Positions 48,549 through 57,241 of a DNA stretch of 64,000 nt are shown one piece after another; position 1 is the stretch's first letter, and every line of letters begins with the position of its first letter. The notes under the pieces were generated by a model, which worked only from the letters and a program-made list of their open reading frames with translations, searched no databases and was not told the origin of the DNA. The position numbers were made by a program, and so were the translations under genes. The stretch is from Catellatospora sichuanensis (lineage in GTDB: Bacteria > Actinomycetota > Actinomycetes > Mycobacteriales > Micromonosporaceae): assembly GCF_007483665.1 (NCBI RefSeq), contig NZ_ML660190.1, forward strand, positions 56,324 through 120,323, in the 5' to 3' direction.

Positions 48549-49463
48549 ATGACCGAGCACACCCGTCGACGTGCCCTGCTGGCCGGCGGCGCGGGCGTGA
48601 CCGCGCTGGCCACGGGCGGCCTCTGGCTGGCGGGCCGCGGCACCGCAGCCCCCGTCGCGGCCCCGGTCTGGCACGACCCGCCCGAGCCGGGCGACAACGC
48701 GCCGGGCACCGTGCCCGCCCAGCCCGGCCCGCCGGGCGTGGAGCGCGCCGGCGCGCTGACCGCGGCCAACGCGGGCGACCTGGTCAAGGTGAGCACCAGC
48801 GGCTGGTACAACTGGGCGCTGATGGACCGCACCACGGGTGAGATCCTCGGCTCGAAGAACATGCACGAGACGAACATGACCGCCTCGATGATCAAAGCCT
48901 GGCTGGCCGCCGACTACCTGCGCCGCGCCGCCGCGGCCGGCCGGACCCCGAGCCCGGCGCAGCTGGCCGACGTCCGCAAGATGATCCGCGACAGCGACAA
49001 CGACGTGGCCTCGGCGCTCTGGAACGAGCTCGGCGGGCGCGAGACGATCGCCCGCCTGATCTCCATCTGCAAGCTGACCGACTCCGAGGCCGGCCCGGAC
49101 TGGAGCAAGACCCTGCTGTCCGCCCGCGACACCTGCCGCATCGCCCACGCCATCGGCACGGGCACCGCGGCCGGCCCGAAGTGGACCGGCTACCTCATCG
49201 ACGAGATGCGCGCGGTGCGCGGCGACGGCAACTTCGGCATCCGCCGCGTCTTCCCCGCCGCGGAGCAGCCCACCATCGCCATCAAGAACGGGTGGGTGCA
49301 GCGCAGCGCGCTCGGCGTCTGGAACGTCAACTGCCTGGCGCTCGGCGACGACTGGACCATGGCCGTGCTGACCAAATACCCCATCGGTCTGGGGATGTCG
49401 CACGGCGTGAACATCGCCAAGTCGGTCACGACCCAGGTGCGCACCGCGTCCAGCCTGATCTGA
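48549..49463 (+). CDS. Tat-exported serine hydrolase, beta-lactamase class A fold
   Basis: 304 residues from ATG 48549. The N-terminus MTEHTRRRALLAGGAG carries a twin-arginine signal. Penicillin-recognising motifs are complete: SxxK at S113-M-I-K116, SDN at 149-151, and KNG (in place of KTG) at 246-248. A Pro/Gly-rich linker (about 38-66) separates the signal from the domain. The omega-loop glutamate of true class A beta-lactamases is not evident, so it is more likely a DD-peptidase-like or unassigned serine hydrolase than a resistance enzyme. It acts outside the membrane. Confidence 0.86.
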   Translation: MTEHTRRRALLAGGAGVTALATGGLWLAGRGTAAPVAAPVWHDPPEPGDNAPGTVPAQPGPPGVERAGALTAANAGDLVKVSTSGWYNWALMDRTTGEILGSKNMHETNMTASMIKAWLAADYLRRAAAAGRTPSPAQLADVRKMIRDSDNDVASALWNELGGRETIARLISICKLTDSEAGPDWSKTLLSARDTCRIAHAIGTGTAAGPKWTGYLIDEMRAVRGDGNFGIRRVFPAAEQPTIAIKNGWVQRSALGVWNVNCLALGDDWTMAVLTKYPIGLGMSHGVNIAKSVTTQVRTASSLI

Positions 49464-49468
49464 CCCGG

Positions 49469-50488
49469 TCAGGCCGAGCCGACGTCCGCGCGCACGAGTC
49501 GCGCCGCGTGCTGCGGGTCGCCGGAGGCCCGCCGCAGCAGGCTGTCGGCGTCGTACCACACCTCGTCGCCGCCGACCGTCACGCGTAGCTCCCGCTCCGT
49601 GCTCCCCCACAGGTGCCGCAGCACCACCTCCGCCTGCGGCAGGCGGGCGGCGACGGCCTCGCGCAGCTCGGCGTCGAGCCGATCCCGCCGGGCCCGCTCC
49701 TGCGGGTCGCAGGCTTCCACGGCCGCGCGCACCTGGTCGTCGGTGACGTCGAACTCGCGCAGCAGGGCGAGCAGGGACGGGTCGGCGAGAAGCGCCGCCG
49801 CGTCGAACAGCAGCCCGCCCGCGCTCGGCCGGGCCAGCAGCGCCGCCAGGACGGGCAGCACTCCGCGATCACCCCGGTGCGCGAGCCCCGCCACGGCCTC
49901 GTCGCGCGCCTCGCCGTACGGGTCGTCGATCCGCGCCCACAGCGCGGCGCGCACGGCGGCGGAGTCGGCGGCGGTCAGCCTGCCGAGCGCGAATGTCGCC
50001 CAGTTCCGGACCTCCTGGTCGGGATCGGTGGTGAGCCGGATCAGCGCGGCGACCCCGGCCTCCTCGGGCGGGTCGTCCATCACCGACGGCAGGCTCACGG
50101 ACACCCTGGTCCTGACCCCGGCGTCGGCACATCCGGCCAGCACGATCAGCGCGGGCAGCCCGCGGGCCTCCCGCGCGCAGCCGAGCGCCCAGGCGATGCC
50201 GTCCAGCACGTCGGCACACTCCTCCCCGGCGTACGCCGCGATCGCGAGACCGGCGACGTCGTGCTGGACGTCCTTCTCGCCCAGCTGCGCCGCGTTCGCG
50301 AGCAACTGCCAGGCGACGCCGCGCACGGCGTCGTCCGCCGCGGCAAGGTGCGCCCGCGCCTGGTCCACAGCCGACGCCGGATCCGGCCTGACGATCGCCA
50401 CGAGCAGCGCGTCGACGGCCCCGCCGTCGCGGGGCTCCGCCTGCCAGGCCGACACGGCCTGGTCGAACACCTGTTCCGAGGAGATCAC
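49469..50488 (-). CDS. HEAT-repeat protein
   Basis: 339 residues from GTG 50488. Tandem alpha-helical repeats with the HEAT/PBS-lyase spacing: VRGVAWQLLANAAQLGEK, VDGIAWALGC-like, DPDQEVRNWATFALGRL (about 158-174), DDPYGEARDEAVAGLAHRGD, then VLPVLAALLARP. The C-terminus (RELRVTVGGDEVWYDADSLL) is a separate small beta unit. HEAT solenoids bind other proteins; nothing indicates a catalytic role. It is convergent with the serine hydrolase (5-base gap) and divergent from the pseudokinase. Confidence 0.85.
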   Translation of the reverse strand: MISSEQVFDQAVSAWQAEPRDGGAVDALLVAIVRPDPASAVDQARAHLAAADDAVRGVAWQLLANAAQLGEKDVQHDVAGLAIAAYAGEECADVLDGIAWALGCAREARGLPALIVLAGCADAGVRTRVSVSLPSVMDDPPEEAGVAALIRLTTDPDQEVRNWATFALGRLTAADSAAVRAALWARIDDPYGEARDEAVAGLAHRGDRGVLPVLAALLARPSAGGLLFDAAALLADPSLLALLREFDVTDDQVRAAVEACDPQERARRDRLDAELREAVAARLPQAEVVLRHLWGSTERELRVTVGGDEVWYDADSLLRRASGDPQHAARLVRADVGSA

Positions 50489-50613
50489 CGGGCCATACTG
50501 TCACCGCGTCCAGGCCACGGCACACCTGTTTCCCGGCGCGGTGCGGGCGGCGTGTCCGTGGTGACACGGCCGCCTATATTGTCGACGGGCTCGCGCCGCG
50601 ACAGGGGGATGCC

Positions 50614-51858
50614 GTGTACGACAACCGGTTCGGCGATCAGTCCTATCTCGACTGGCTGACGCTCAATCCGTACGAAGGGCTGTCGCACCGGCTGCGGGTG
50701 CTGGCCGACACCGCCGCGATCCTGGACGAGATGCACTCGGGTCGCCGCACCGGTGTGCCGGTGGCCCACGGGGACGTCAAGCCGGCCACCGTCGTGGTGC
50801 GCCCCGACGGCTCGTCCAGCCCCGCCGACCTGGGTCAGCTGTGGACCGTCGACGGCTCCCTCGTGGCCGCCCGCAGCACCCCGTACGCCGCCCCGGAGCT
50901 GTTCGCGCCCGGCGCGGTGACCGGCCCGGCCGCGGACCGCTTCGCCTTCGCCGCCACCGTCGCGCACGCCGCGCTGGGCGGGCCGCCACCGGTCCGCTTC
51001 GCGAACCAGGGCCCCGATCTTCAGCAGCTCGCCGAGCAGCTGCGCACCCACCCGCTGTGCGCCGCGTTCCCCGCCTTCCAGCACCGGATCCTCAACGCGC
51101 TGGTCGCCCCGCCCGCAGACCGGCCGCACAGCCTCGCGACCTGGCTCGAGGCGCTGCTCAACGACCTCACCCCGCCGACCCTCGCGATGACCGGAGGGCT
51201 GCCGCTGGCTCCGGGTCCGTATCCGCCGCCGGGTGACACGCTGCCGCCGTGGTCGCCGCCCCCGTCGAAGTCGACCTCGGGCGGCTCGTCGTCGCAGTCG
51301 CTCACCTGGGTGCTCGCCGGCGTGGCCGCGCTGGTCGCGCTCGTGCTCGTCGGTGGTGGCGCGTGGTATCTGATCCAGCAGAGCGGCGGCCCGGACGACG
51401 GGGACCTCGTGGGCACGCCCACCCGCTCGGCGTACGCCTCGGCCGCACCCTCCCCCACTCCGTCGGGCGCCTCGGACGATCTCACGGCGGCGCGGGCCTT
51501 CCTGTCCGGGACCTGGGAGGGCACCTACCGCTGCCGGCAGGGCCTGACCGGGATGAAGCTCACCGTCTTCGTCGTCGACGACCACGAGGTGGAGGCGACC
51601 TTCGAGTTCTATCCGGTGAGCAGCAACCCGGACGTGCCACGCGGGTCCTCGGTGCTGAAGGGGACGTACACGGCGACCGGATTCACGCTGCGGCCGGACC
51701 ACTGGATCAAGCGGCCGGGCGACTACGTCCTGGTCGGACTCGAAGCCTCGTTCTCGCCCCGGGCCGGGCAGAGCCTCCGCGGCGAGGTCACCCACGCGGG
51801 CTGTTCCGACTTCGAGGTGAAGAAGTCCTCCACGGACACCCGGCGGCCCCCGGTCTGA
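50614..51858 (+). CDS. N-lobe-less protein-kinase-like membrane protein
   Basis: 414 residues from GTG 50614. Residues 1-170 match only the C-lobe of a Ser/Thr kinase: catalytic loop VAHGDVKPATV (H52, D54, K56; the usual Asn is Thr59), DLG at 72-74 in place of DFG, and STPYAAPEL (APE motif, about 89-96). No Gly-rich loop or VAIK lysine exists, and the divergent neighbour leaves only 125 bases upstream. A Pro/Ser linker, one membrane helix (TWVLAGVAALVALVLVGGGA) and an external domain (GTWEGTYRCRQGLTGMKLTV) follow. It is probably a pseudokinase signalling scaffold. Confidence 0.82.
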   Translation: MYDNRFGDQSYLDWLTLNPYEGLSHRLRVLADTAAILDEMHSGRRTGVPVAHGDVKPATVVVRPDGSSSPADLGQLWTVDGSLVAARSTPYAAPELFAPGAVTGPAADRFAFAATVAHAALGGPPPVRFANQGPDLQQLAEQLRTHPLCAAFPAFQHRILNALVAPPADRPHSLATWLEALLNDLTPPTLAMTGGLPLAPGPYPPPGDTLPPWSPPPSKSTSGGSSSQSLTWVLAGVAALVALVLVGGGAWYLIQQSGGPDDGDLVGTPTRSAYASAAPSPTPSGASDDLTAARAFLSGTWEGTYRCRQGLTGMKLTVFVVDDHEVEATFEFYPVSSNPDVPRGSSVLKGTYTATGFTLRPDHWIKRPGDYVLVGLEASFSPRAGQSLRGEVTHAGCSDFEVKKSSTDTRRPPV

Positions 51859-51929
51859 GCCCACACCGGCCCACGGCTCGATGGCGATCCCGCGACCCCG
51901 CCAAACCGGCTGACAGCACGCCGGAGGTT

Positions 51930-51955
51930 GAACCGCCATCAGCATAAGGCGGTTC
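51930..51955. terminator. Hairpin after pseudokinase gene
   Basis: GAACCGCC and GGCGGTTC, perfect 8-bp arms around a 10-base loop, 71 bases downstream of the stop. No T tract. Probable transcription terminator. Confidence 0.45.
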
Positions 51956-52062
51956 CGCGCGATCTTCACTCGGCCGTTCGACCGTCGCGACCTGCAGACC
52001 GACCTGCCTAAGCTTCCGGCTCGTGTCCGTTCTCGAGGTGGCGCCCCTCGGGAACCGGCACC

Positions 52063-52090
52063 CGACGCCCGCCGTGCGCGGCGGGCGTCG
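52063..52090. terminator. 12-bp perfect hairpin before small gene
   Basis: CGACGCCCGCCG and CGGCGGGCGTCG with loop TGCG, ending 26 bases before ATG 52117. The stem is entirely GC-rich without T tract. It may terminate the upstream transcript or act in the leader of the next gene. The rest of the 258-base gap shows nothing else clear. Confidence 0.5.
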
Positions 52091-52116
52091 CGTTCTGTCC
52101 GCAGAGCCACGGAGGC

Positions 52117-52581
52117 ATGTTGATCGACGCTGAGCACATCGCACGGACCGTCCTCCTCTCGTCCGCCGGGCCCGATCCGGTGACGGAGGTATGGGCCTGC
52201 CGCACGCTGGCGGCCCGCACCCCCGGCTACCGCACCCGCCTGGTGAGCGCACTCCTGCGTCTGGAGCGCGCCACGGACTCGCCGGAAGCCCGGCTGCGCC
52301 TCGCCGAGGAGGCGGTCGCGAACGCTCGACAGATCGACCCCGTCCAGGACCATCACGCCACCGACATGCTGATCTGGGCCCTGCACGCCCAGCAGCGAAA
52401 CCTCCACACCGTCGGCCGGACGGCCGAAGGGCTGGACGTACGCCGGGAAATTCTCGCCCGATACCTCCCCGGCCTGCACAACGCCCGCGAGTGCGGGGTC
52501 ACCGTCTGCTACGCCGAGCAGGAGCCGCCGCCGGTCGGGGCGTGGACGGCGGCCGGCGAAGCACCCGGCAAACTCTCCTGA
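52117..52581 (+). CDS. Hypothetical protein, TPR-like
   Basis: 154 residues from ATG 52117. Helical, with a tandem look: TEVWACRTLAARTPGYRTRL, SALLRLERATDSPEARLRLA, EEAVANARQIDPVQDHHAT, MLIWALHAQQRNLHTVGRTA. The spacing fits two or three degenerate TPR units, as in actinomycete regulator-associated solenoids. Two Cys near the end (RECGVTVCYAEQ). No catalytic motif. It stands alone, with a strong hairpin before it and an inverted repeat after it. Confidence 0.7.
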   Translation: MLIDAEHIARTVLLSSAGPDPVTEVWACRTLAARTPGYRTRLVSALLRLERATDSPEARLRLAEEAVANARQIDPVQDHHATDMLIWALHAQQRNLHTVGRTAEGLDVRREILARYLPGLHNARECGVTVCYAEQEPPPVGAWTAAGEAPGKLS

Positions 52582-52594
52582 CCTGCCTGCGCAC

Positions 52595-52638
52595 CCGTGG
52601 CCGACGTTGCGCTGCTCGCGGCGGAACGTCGGCCACGG
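52595..52638. terminator. 14-bp inverted repeat between convergent genes
   Basis: CCGTGGCCGACGTT (52595-52608) and its exact complement (52625-52638), 16-base loop. It lies between the stops of the TPR-like gene and the convergent aminotransferase and should terminate both transcripts. Confidence 0.65.
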
Positions 52639-52674
52639 CCGGCGAGACGTCCGACGCACGCCCGGCGGTGAGCG

Positions 52675-53910
52675 TCACCGGCGACCGCCCAGGATCTCCG
52701 CGACGGCGGCGGCGGCGAGGTCCACCTCGCCCTCGGTGTTGTAGTAGTGCGGGGACAGCCGCACGCACCAGTCGACGCCCTTGTCACCGAAGTCGAACTG
52801 CGCGAACTCCCGGAAGCTGAGCGCCGAGTTGATCCCGCGGGCGTCGAGGGCGGCCTTGAACTCCTGCGGCTGCCGTCCCCGCACCGCGAAGGTGACCAGC
52901 GCGCCGAGCTGCGGGCCGCGGTCGAGGACGCGTACGCCCGGGTGGTCCTGAAGTTTCTCCCGCAGGCGGGCGGCCAGGGCCGGGGTTCGTGCCGCGACCG
53001 CGTCGACGCCCACGGCCAGCGCGTAGCGGGTGGCTTCGGCGCAGCCCAGCACGGTGGCGTAGGGGAACTCCCAGTCCTCGAACCGGGCCGCGGTGTCGGC
53101 CGGGCGGTAGCTGTCCGGGCCGGTCCAGCGCGCGCCGTGCATGTCGATGAACAGCGGCTCGTATCCGGCGCGCAGCACCCGGTCGGCGACGTAGAGGAAG
53201 CCGGAGCCGCGCGGCCCGCGGAGGAACTTGCGGCAGGTCGCGGTGAGCAGGTCGCAGCCGATCTCGGCGACGTCGACGGGCAGCTGGCCCAGCGACTGGC
53301 AGGCGTCGACGATGTACAGCAGGTCCAGCTCGCGGCAGTGCCGGCCGATCTCGGCGACGGGCTGCACCAGGCCGGAGTTGGTGGGGATGTGGGTGGCGGC
53401 GACCAGGCGCGGGCGGTGCGCGCGCATCAGCCCGGCCATCGCCGCCACGTCCACTCCTCCGCCGGGCAGGTCGGGCGCGTGCACCAGGCGCACCCCGAAG
53501 CGTTTGCCCAGCGACAGGAACGCGAGCTGGTTGGAAACGAAGTCGTCGCGGGTGGTGAGGATGACGTCGCCGGGCTGGAACGGGATCGCCGACAGCGCGG
53601 TGGAGTACGCGTGGGTCGCGCTGCCCGCGAACGCGATGTTGCCCGGCCCGGCGTTGATCAGCGCCGCGGTCTGCGTGTAGAAGTCGGCGACGGCGGCGGC
53701 ACGGGCCGCCGCGGCCTCGTAGCCGCCGATCCGCGCCTCCAGCTCCAGGTGCTCCACCACGGTGGACAGCACGGACCGGGGAGTCAGGCCGCAGCCGGCG
53801 TTGTTGAGATGGACCACGTGCTCGCAGCCGGGCGTGTCGGCCCGCAGCGCGGCGACGTCGAGCAGTAGCGGTTCTCCGGTCGGCGCAGTAGCGCTATCAT
53901 GCTGATTCAT
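52675..53910 (-). CDS. Aminotransferase class V-fold PLP enzyme
   Basis: 411 residues from ATG 53910. NifS/CsdA-like fold: VVHLNNAGCGLTPRSVL (about 34-50), FAGSATHAYSTALSAI, THIPTNSGLVQPVAEIG, LLYIVDACQSLGQLPVDV (PLP-binding Asp), and TATCRKFLRGPRGSGFLYV with the Schiff-base lysine. Close to isopenicillin-N-epimerase/cysteine-desulfurase-like proteins; the desulfurase active-site Cys loop is not evident. Its ATG shares two bases with that of a divergent MocR regulator, which probably controls it. No ribosome binding site; TACTCT lies 5 bases upstream, so a leaderless mRNA is likely. Confidence 0.9.
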   Translation of the reverse strand: MNQHDSATAPTGEPLLLDVAALRADTPGCEHVVHLNNAGCGLTPRSVLSTVVEHLELEARIGGYEAAAARAAAVADFYTQTAALINAGPGNIAFAGSATHAYSTALSAIPFQPGDVILTTRDDFVSNQLAFLSLGKRFGVRLVHAPDLPGGGVDVAAMAGLMRAHRPRLVAATHIPTNSGLVQPVAEIGRHCRELDLLYIVDACQSLGQLPVDVAEIGCDLLTATCRKFLRGPRGSGFLYVADRVLRAGYEPLFIDMHGARWTGPDSYRPADTAARFEDWEFPYATVLGCAEATRYALAVGVDAVAARTPALAARLREKLQDHPGVRVLDRGPQLGALVTFAVRGRQPQEFKAALDARGINSALSFREFAQFDFGDKGVDWCVRLSPHYYNTEGEVDLAAAAVAEILGGRR

Positions 53911-53921
53911 GTCAGAGAGTA
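53895..53921. promoter_or_regulatory. Overlapping divergent leaderless promoters
   Basis: The two ATGs occupy 53908-53910 (minus) and 53909-53911 (plus). A -10-like TATCAT (53895-53900) is 8 bases before the plus ATG, and TACTCT (complement of 53916-53921) is 5 bases before the minus ATG. Each -10 lies inside the other gene. TAGCGCTA, a palindrome, is just outside at 53889-53896. Confidence 0.55.
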
Positions 53922-55327
53922 GCACTTACGACGGTCTGATCGCGACACTCCGTGTACTGCTGTCCACCATGGCGCCCGGAGAACGCCTGCCCAGCAGCCG
54001 CGATCTCGTGGACCGGCACCGGATCAGCCCGGCGACGGTCTCCCGCGCGATAGCGCTTCTGGCTGCCGAGGGTGCTGTGGTGACCCGGCCCGGCAGCGGC
54101 ACCTACGTCGCGCCGCGCCCGCGGCAGCCCGCCGCCCGCGCCGACACCGGCTGGCAGACGGTCGCGCTCACCGACCGGACCGTAGACACCGGTTCCGTCA
54201 TCGACGACCTCGGCCCGCCGCCGGAGGGCACGATCCGTTTCGACGGCGGTTACCCGCACGCCTCGCTGCGCCCCACCGCGGCGCTGAGCGCGGCGCTCGG
54301 GCGTGCCGGCCGCCGCCCCGGCGCGTGGGACCGGGCCCCGGCCGCCGGGCTCGCCACGCTGCGCAGCCTGTTCGCGACGAGCGCCGGCGGCACCGTCACC
54401 GCCGACGACGTCCTGGTCACCGCGGGTGGGCAGAGTGCACTGTCGATGGCGCTGCGGGCGGTCGCCGCGCCCGGCAGCCCCATCCTGGTCGAATCGCCGA
54501 CCTATCCGGGCGTCGTCGCCGCGGCCCGCGCCGCCGGGCTGCGGCCGGTCCCCGTGCCCGTGGACGGCGACGGACTGCGCCCCGGCCTGCTCGCCGACGC
54601 GTTCGCGATGACCGGTGCACGGGTGCTCTACTGCCAGCCCAACTTCCACAACCCCACCGGCGCGGTGCTGTCACCGCAGCGCCGCCGCGAGATCGTCGAC
54701 ATCGCCCGCGCCGCCGGGGCGTTCGTGATCGAGGACGACTTCAGCCGGTTCCTCACCCACGGCCGCACCGTGCCGCCGCCCCTGGCCGCCGACGACCGCG
54801 ACGGCACCGTGCTGCACGTGACCTCGCTGACCAAACCCGCCGCGCCCAGCCTGCGCGTCGGGGCGATCATCGCGCGCGGGCCGGTGATGGCCCGCATCCG
54901 CGCGGTACGCCTGGTCGACGACGCGTTCATCGCCCGGCCCCTGCAGGAGGCCGCGGTCGAACTGCTCACCTCCCCGGCCTGGGACCGCCACCTGCGCAAC
55001 CTCGCCGCGGCGCTGCGGGAACGCTGCCGGGTGCTGGCCGACGCCCTCGGCCGCGAGTGTCCGGACTGGACCGTGGCGCTCCCGGAGGGCGGGCTGCACC
55101 TGTGGGCCGCGCTCCCGTCCGGGAGCAGCGAGCAGCGGCTCGCGCTGGCCGCGCGGGAACTCGGCGTCGCGGTCAACCCCGGCCGCAAGTTCTTCGCCGC
55201 CGAGCCGCCGGGCGCGTTCGTGCGGCTGTCCTTCGCCGCGGCCGCCGACACGGCTGAGCTGATCACGGGGGTGGGCCGGCTGGCCCAGGCAGCCGCCGGA
55301 GAAGCCGCCGGATCGACGGAGCGGTGA
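53909..55327 (+). CDS. MocR-type GntR regulator with aminotransferase domain
   Basis: 472 residues from ATG 53909. N-terminal GntR winged helix (YDGLIATLRVLLSTMAPGER, LPSSRDLVDRHRISPATVSR, AIALLAAEGAVVTRPGSGTY), a linker, and a fold-type I aminotransferase-like domain: LVTAGGQSALSMALRAV, YCQPNFHNPTGAVLS, FVIEDDFSRF and the PLP lysine in TSLTKPAAPSLRVG. MocR proteins use PLP adducts to regulate vitamin B6 or amino-compound genes. The overlapping divergent aminotransferase gene is its obvious target. The lysine is retained, so PLP binding is expected. Confidence 0.92.
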   Translation: MSESSTYDGLIATLRVLLSTMAPGERLPSSRDLVDRHRISPATVSRAIALLAAEGAVVTRPGSGTYVAPRPRQPAARADTGWQTVALTDRTVDTGSVIDDLGPPPEGTIRFDGGYPHASLRPTAALSAALGRAGRRPGAWDRAPAAGLATLRSLFATSAGGTVTADDVLVTAGGQSALSMALRAVAAPGSPILVESPTYPGVVAAARAAGLRPVPVPVDGDGLRPGLLADAFAMTGARVLYCQPNFHNPTGAVLSPQRRREIVDIARAAGAFVIEDDFSRFLTHGRTVPPPLAADDRDGTVLHVTSLTKPAAPSLRVGAIIARGPVMARIRAVRLVDDAFIARPLQEAAVELLTSPAWDRHLRNLAAALRERCRVLADALGRECPDWTVALPEGGLHLWAALPSGSSEQRLALAARELGVAVNPGRKFFAAEPPGAFVRLSFAAAADTAELITGVGRLAQAAAGEAAGSTER

Positions 55328-55450
55328 CCTGTCCGCACCTGGTGGCCGCATCGGTGCCGGCCGCACCTCCGGACGGAAAACCGGTCCGCGATCGTCGGTG
55401 GCGGACGGTAGGGTCGGCCCCCGCGAACACCGATCACGGAGGATCTGCTC

Positions 55451-57241
55451 GTGTCGTACACCTTCCACGTCGATCTGCGCGGCATCGTCGACCTGTTGAG
55501 CCACCACCTCTACGCGAGCCCGCGGGTATACGTCCGCGAGCTGATGCAGAACGCCGTCGACGCGATCACCGCGGTGCGGGTGAACGACCCGGAGCACGCC
55601 GGCTCGATCGAGATCAGCACCCCGCGCGAGCCGGGGCAGCCGCTGACCATCACCGACAACGGCATCGGCCTGACCGAGCCGCAGGTACACGAGCTGCTGG
55701 CCACGATCGGCCGCAGTTCCAAACGCGACGACCTGGGCTTCGCCCGGCACGAGTTCCTGGGGCAGTTCGGCATCGGCCTGCTGTCGTGCTTCCTGGTCGC
55801 CGACACGATCCAGGTCCGCACCCGGTGCGGCGACCAGCCCACGGTGGAGTGGCTGGGCTCGTCCGACGGCAGCTACCAGGTGCGGGTGCTCGACGGCGAC
55901 GACGCGCTGGCCGCGCCGGGCACCGTGGTGATCCTGCAGCCGCGCCACGGCGCGCAGGAGTGGCTGCTGCCGCAGACCGTACGCGAGCTGGCCGGGCTGT
56001 ACGGGTCGATGCTGCCGATCGGGGTGCGCGTCGACGGCGAGCCGGTCACCACCGGGCTCGCGCCGTGGGAGAAGGGTGAGGGCGAGGCGCAGGTGGCGCG
56101 CCGTGCGCGGCTGCTGTCGTACGCCGAGGACGCCTTCGGGTTCACCCCGTTCGACGTGATCGACCTGAACGTGGCGGAGGCGGGGCTGCGCGGGGTGGCG
56201 TTCGTGCTGCCGATGCCGTCGAACCCGGCCGCCCGCGTCGCGCACCGGGTCTACCTCAAGCAGATGCTGCTCAGCGAGGGTGTCGAGGGACTGCTGCCGG
56301 AGTGGGCGTTCTTCGTGCGCTGCGTCATCGACACCACCGAGCTGCGCCCGACCGCCAGCCGCGAGGCGCTGTACGACGACGCGCTGCTCGCCCAGGTGCG
56401 CGAGTCGCTGGGCGACCAGCTGCGCGGCTGGATGACCCGGCTCGGCACGGTCGACGAGGCGAAGCTGCAGCACTTCCTGCGCATCCACCACCTCGGGGTG
56501 AAGGCCCTCGCGGTGCACGACGACGACATGCTGCGCCTGGTCGAGCAGTGGTGGCCGTTCGAGACCACGGTCGGTCCGATGACCCTTGCCCAGTTCCGCG
56601 ACACCTACGGCGTGGTGCGCTTCGTGCCGTCGCTGGACGAGTTCCGGCAGATCGCCGCCGTCGCGTCGGCGCAGGGCCTGGCCGTCGTCAACGCCGGTTA
56701 CGTGTACGACGCCGAGCTGCTGTCGCGCCTGCCCGCCCTGGACGACAAGATCACGACGGAGGCGCTGTCGGCCAGCGACCTGTCGACCCGGCTGGAGGAG
56801 CTCGCCCCCGACGAGGAGCTGCGGCTGCGTACGTTCCTGGTCGGCGCGCAGCGGGCGCTGGACCGGTTCGGCGTGGAGGTGCTGATCCGCGCCTTCGACC
56901 CGGCCGGCCTGCCCGCGCTGTACCTGCTCGACGGCGACACCGCGCTGCACCTGGACATGCAGCGCGGCCAGGAGGACGTCGACGACGTGTGGGCCTCGAT
57001 CCTGGGCTCGTTCACCGCCGGGCGCACCGACCGGCCGCAGCTGGTGCTCAACCATCGCAATCCGCTGATCCGCCAGGCCGTCACGGTCACCGACCCGGAC
57101 CTGACCGTGCTGGTCATGGAAGGCCTCTACGTGCAGGCGCTGCTGCTGGGCCGCCAGCCGCTGCGCCCGGTCGACACCGCCGCGCTCAACCAGTCGTTCC
57201 TCGGTCTGCTCGGCCGCGCCATGCACGGCGGTGCTGCGTGA
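55451..57241 (+). CDS. HSP90-family ATPase (divergent HtpG-like)
   Basis: 596 residues from GTG 55451 with GGAGG upstream. GHKL ATPase N-domain: FHVDLRGIVDLLSHHLYASP, E30 and N34 in RELMQNAVDAI, D69-N-G71-I-G73, and G104QFGIG109 lid motif. The middle domain shows GVAFVLPMP and the RxxxSREAL-like TASREALYDD. The C-terminal part is shorter and unlike HtpG, with no eukaryotic MEEVD tail. ATP-driven chaperone in the cytoplasm. Its TGA overlaps the ATG of a TPR-like gene by one base, so the two are made together. Confidence 0.9.
   Translation: MSYTFHVDLRGIVDLLSHHLYASPRVYVRELMQNAVDAITAVRVNDPEHAGSIEISTPREPGQPLTITDNGIGLTEPQVHELLATIGRSSKRDDLGFARHEFLGQFGIGLLSCFLVADTIQVRTRCGDQPTVEWLGSSDGSYQVRVLDGDDALAAPGTVVILQPRHGAQEWLLPQTVRELAGLYGSMLPIGVRVDGEPVTTGLAPWEKGEGEAQVARRARLLSYAEDAFGFTPFDVIDLNVAEAGLRGVAFVLPMPSNPAARVAHRVYLKQMLLSEGVEGLLPEWAFFVRCVIDTTELRPTASREALYDDALLAQVRESLGDQLRGWMTRLGTVDEAKLQHFLRIHHLGVKALAVHDDDMLRLVEQWWPFETTVGPMTLAQFRDTYGVVRFVPSLDEFRQIAAVASAQGLAVVNAGYVYDAELLSRLPALDDKITTEALSASDLSTRLEELAPDEELRLRTFLVGAQRALDRFGVEVLIRAFDPAGLPALYLLDGDTALHLDMQRGQEDVDDVWASILGSFTAGRTDRPQLVLNHRNPLIRQAVTVTDPDLTVLVMEGLYVQALLLGRQPLRPVDTAALNQSFLGLLGRAMHGGAA

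Noticed and set aside
48549..49463. Annotation as an antibiotic-resistance beta-lactamase
   Set aside because: SxxK, SDN and KNG are present, but the omega-loop glutamate is not evident and KNG replaces KTG; serine hydrolase is the safer call.
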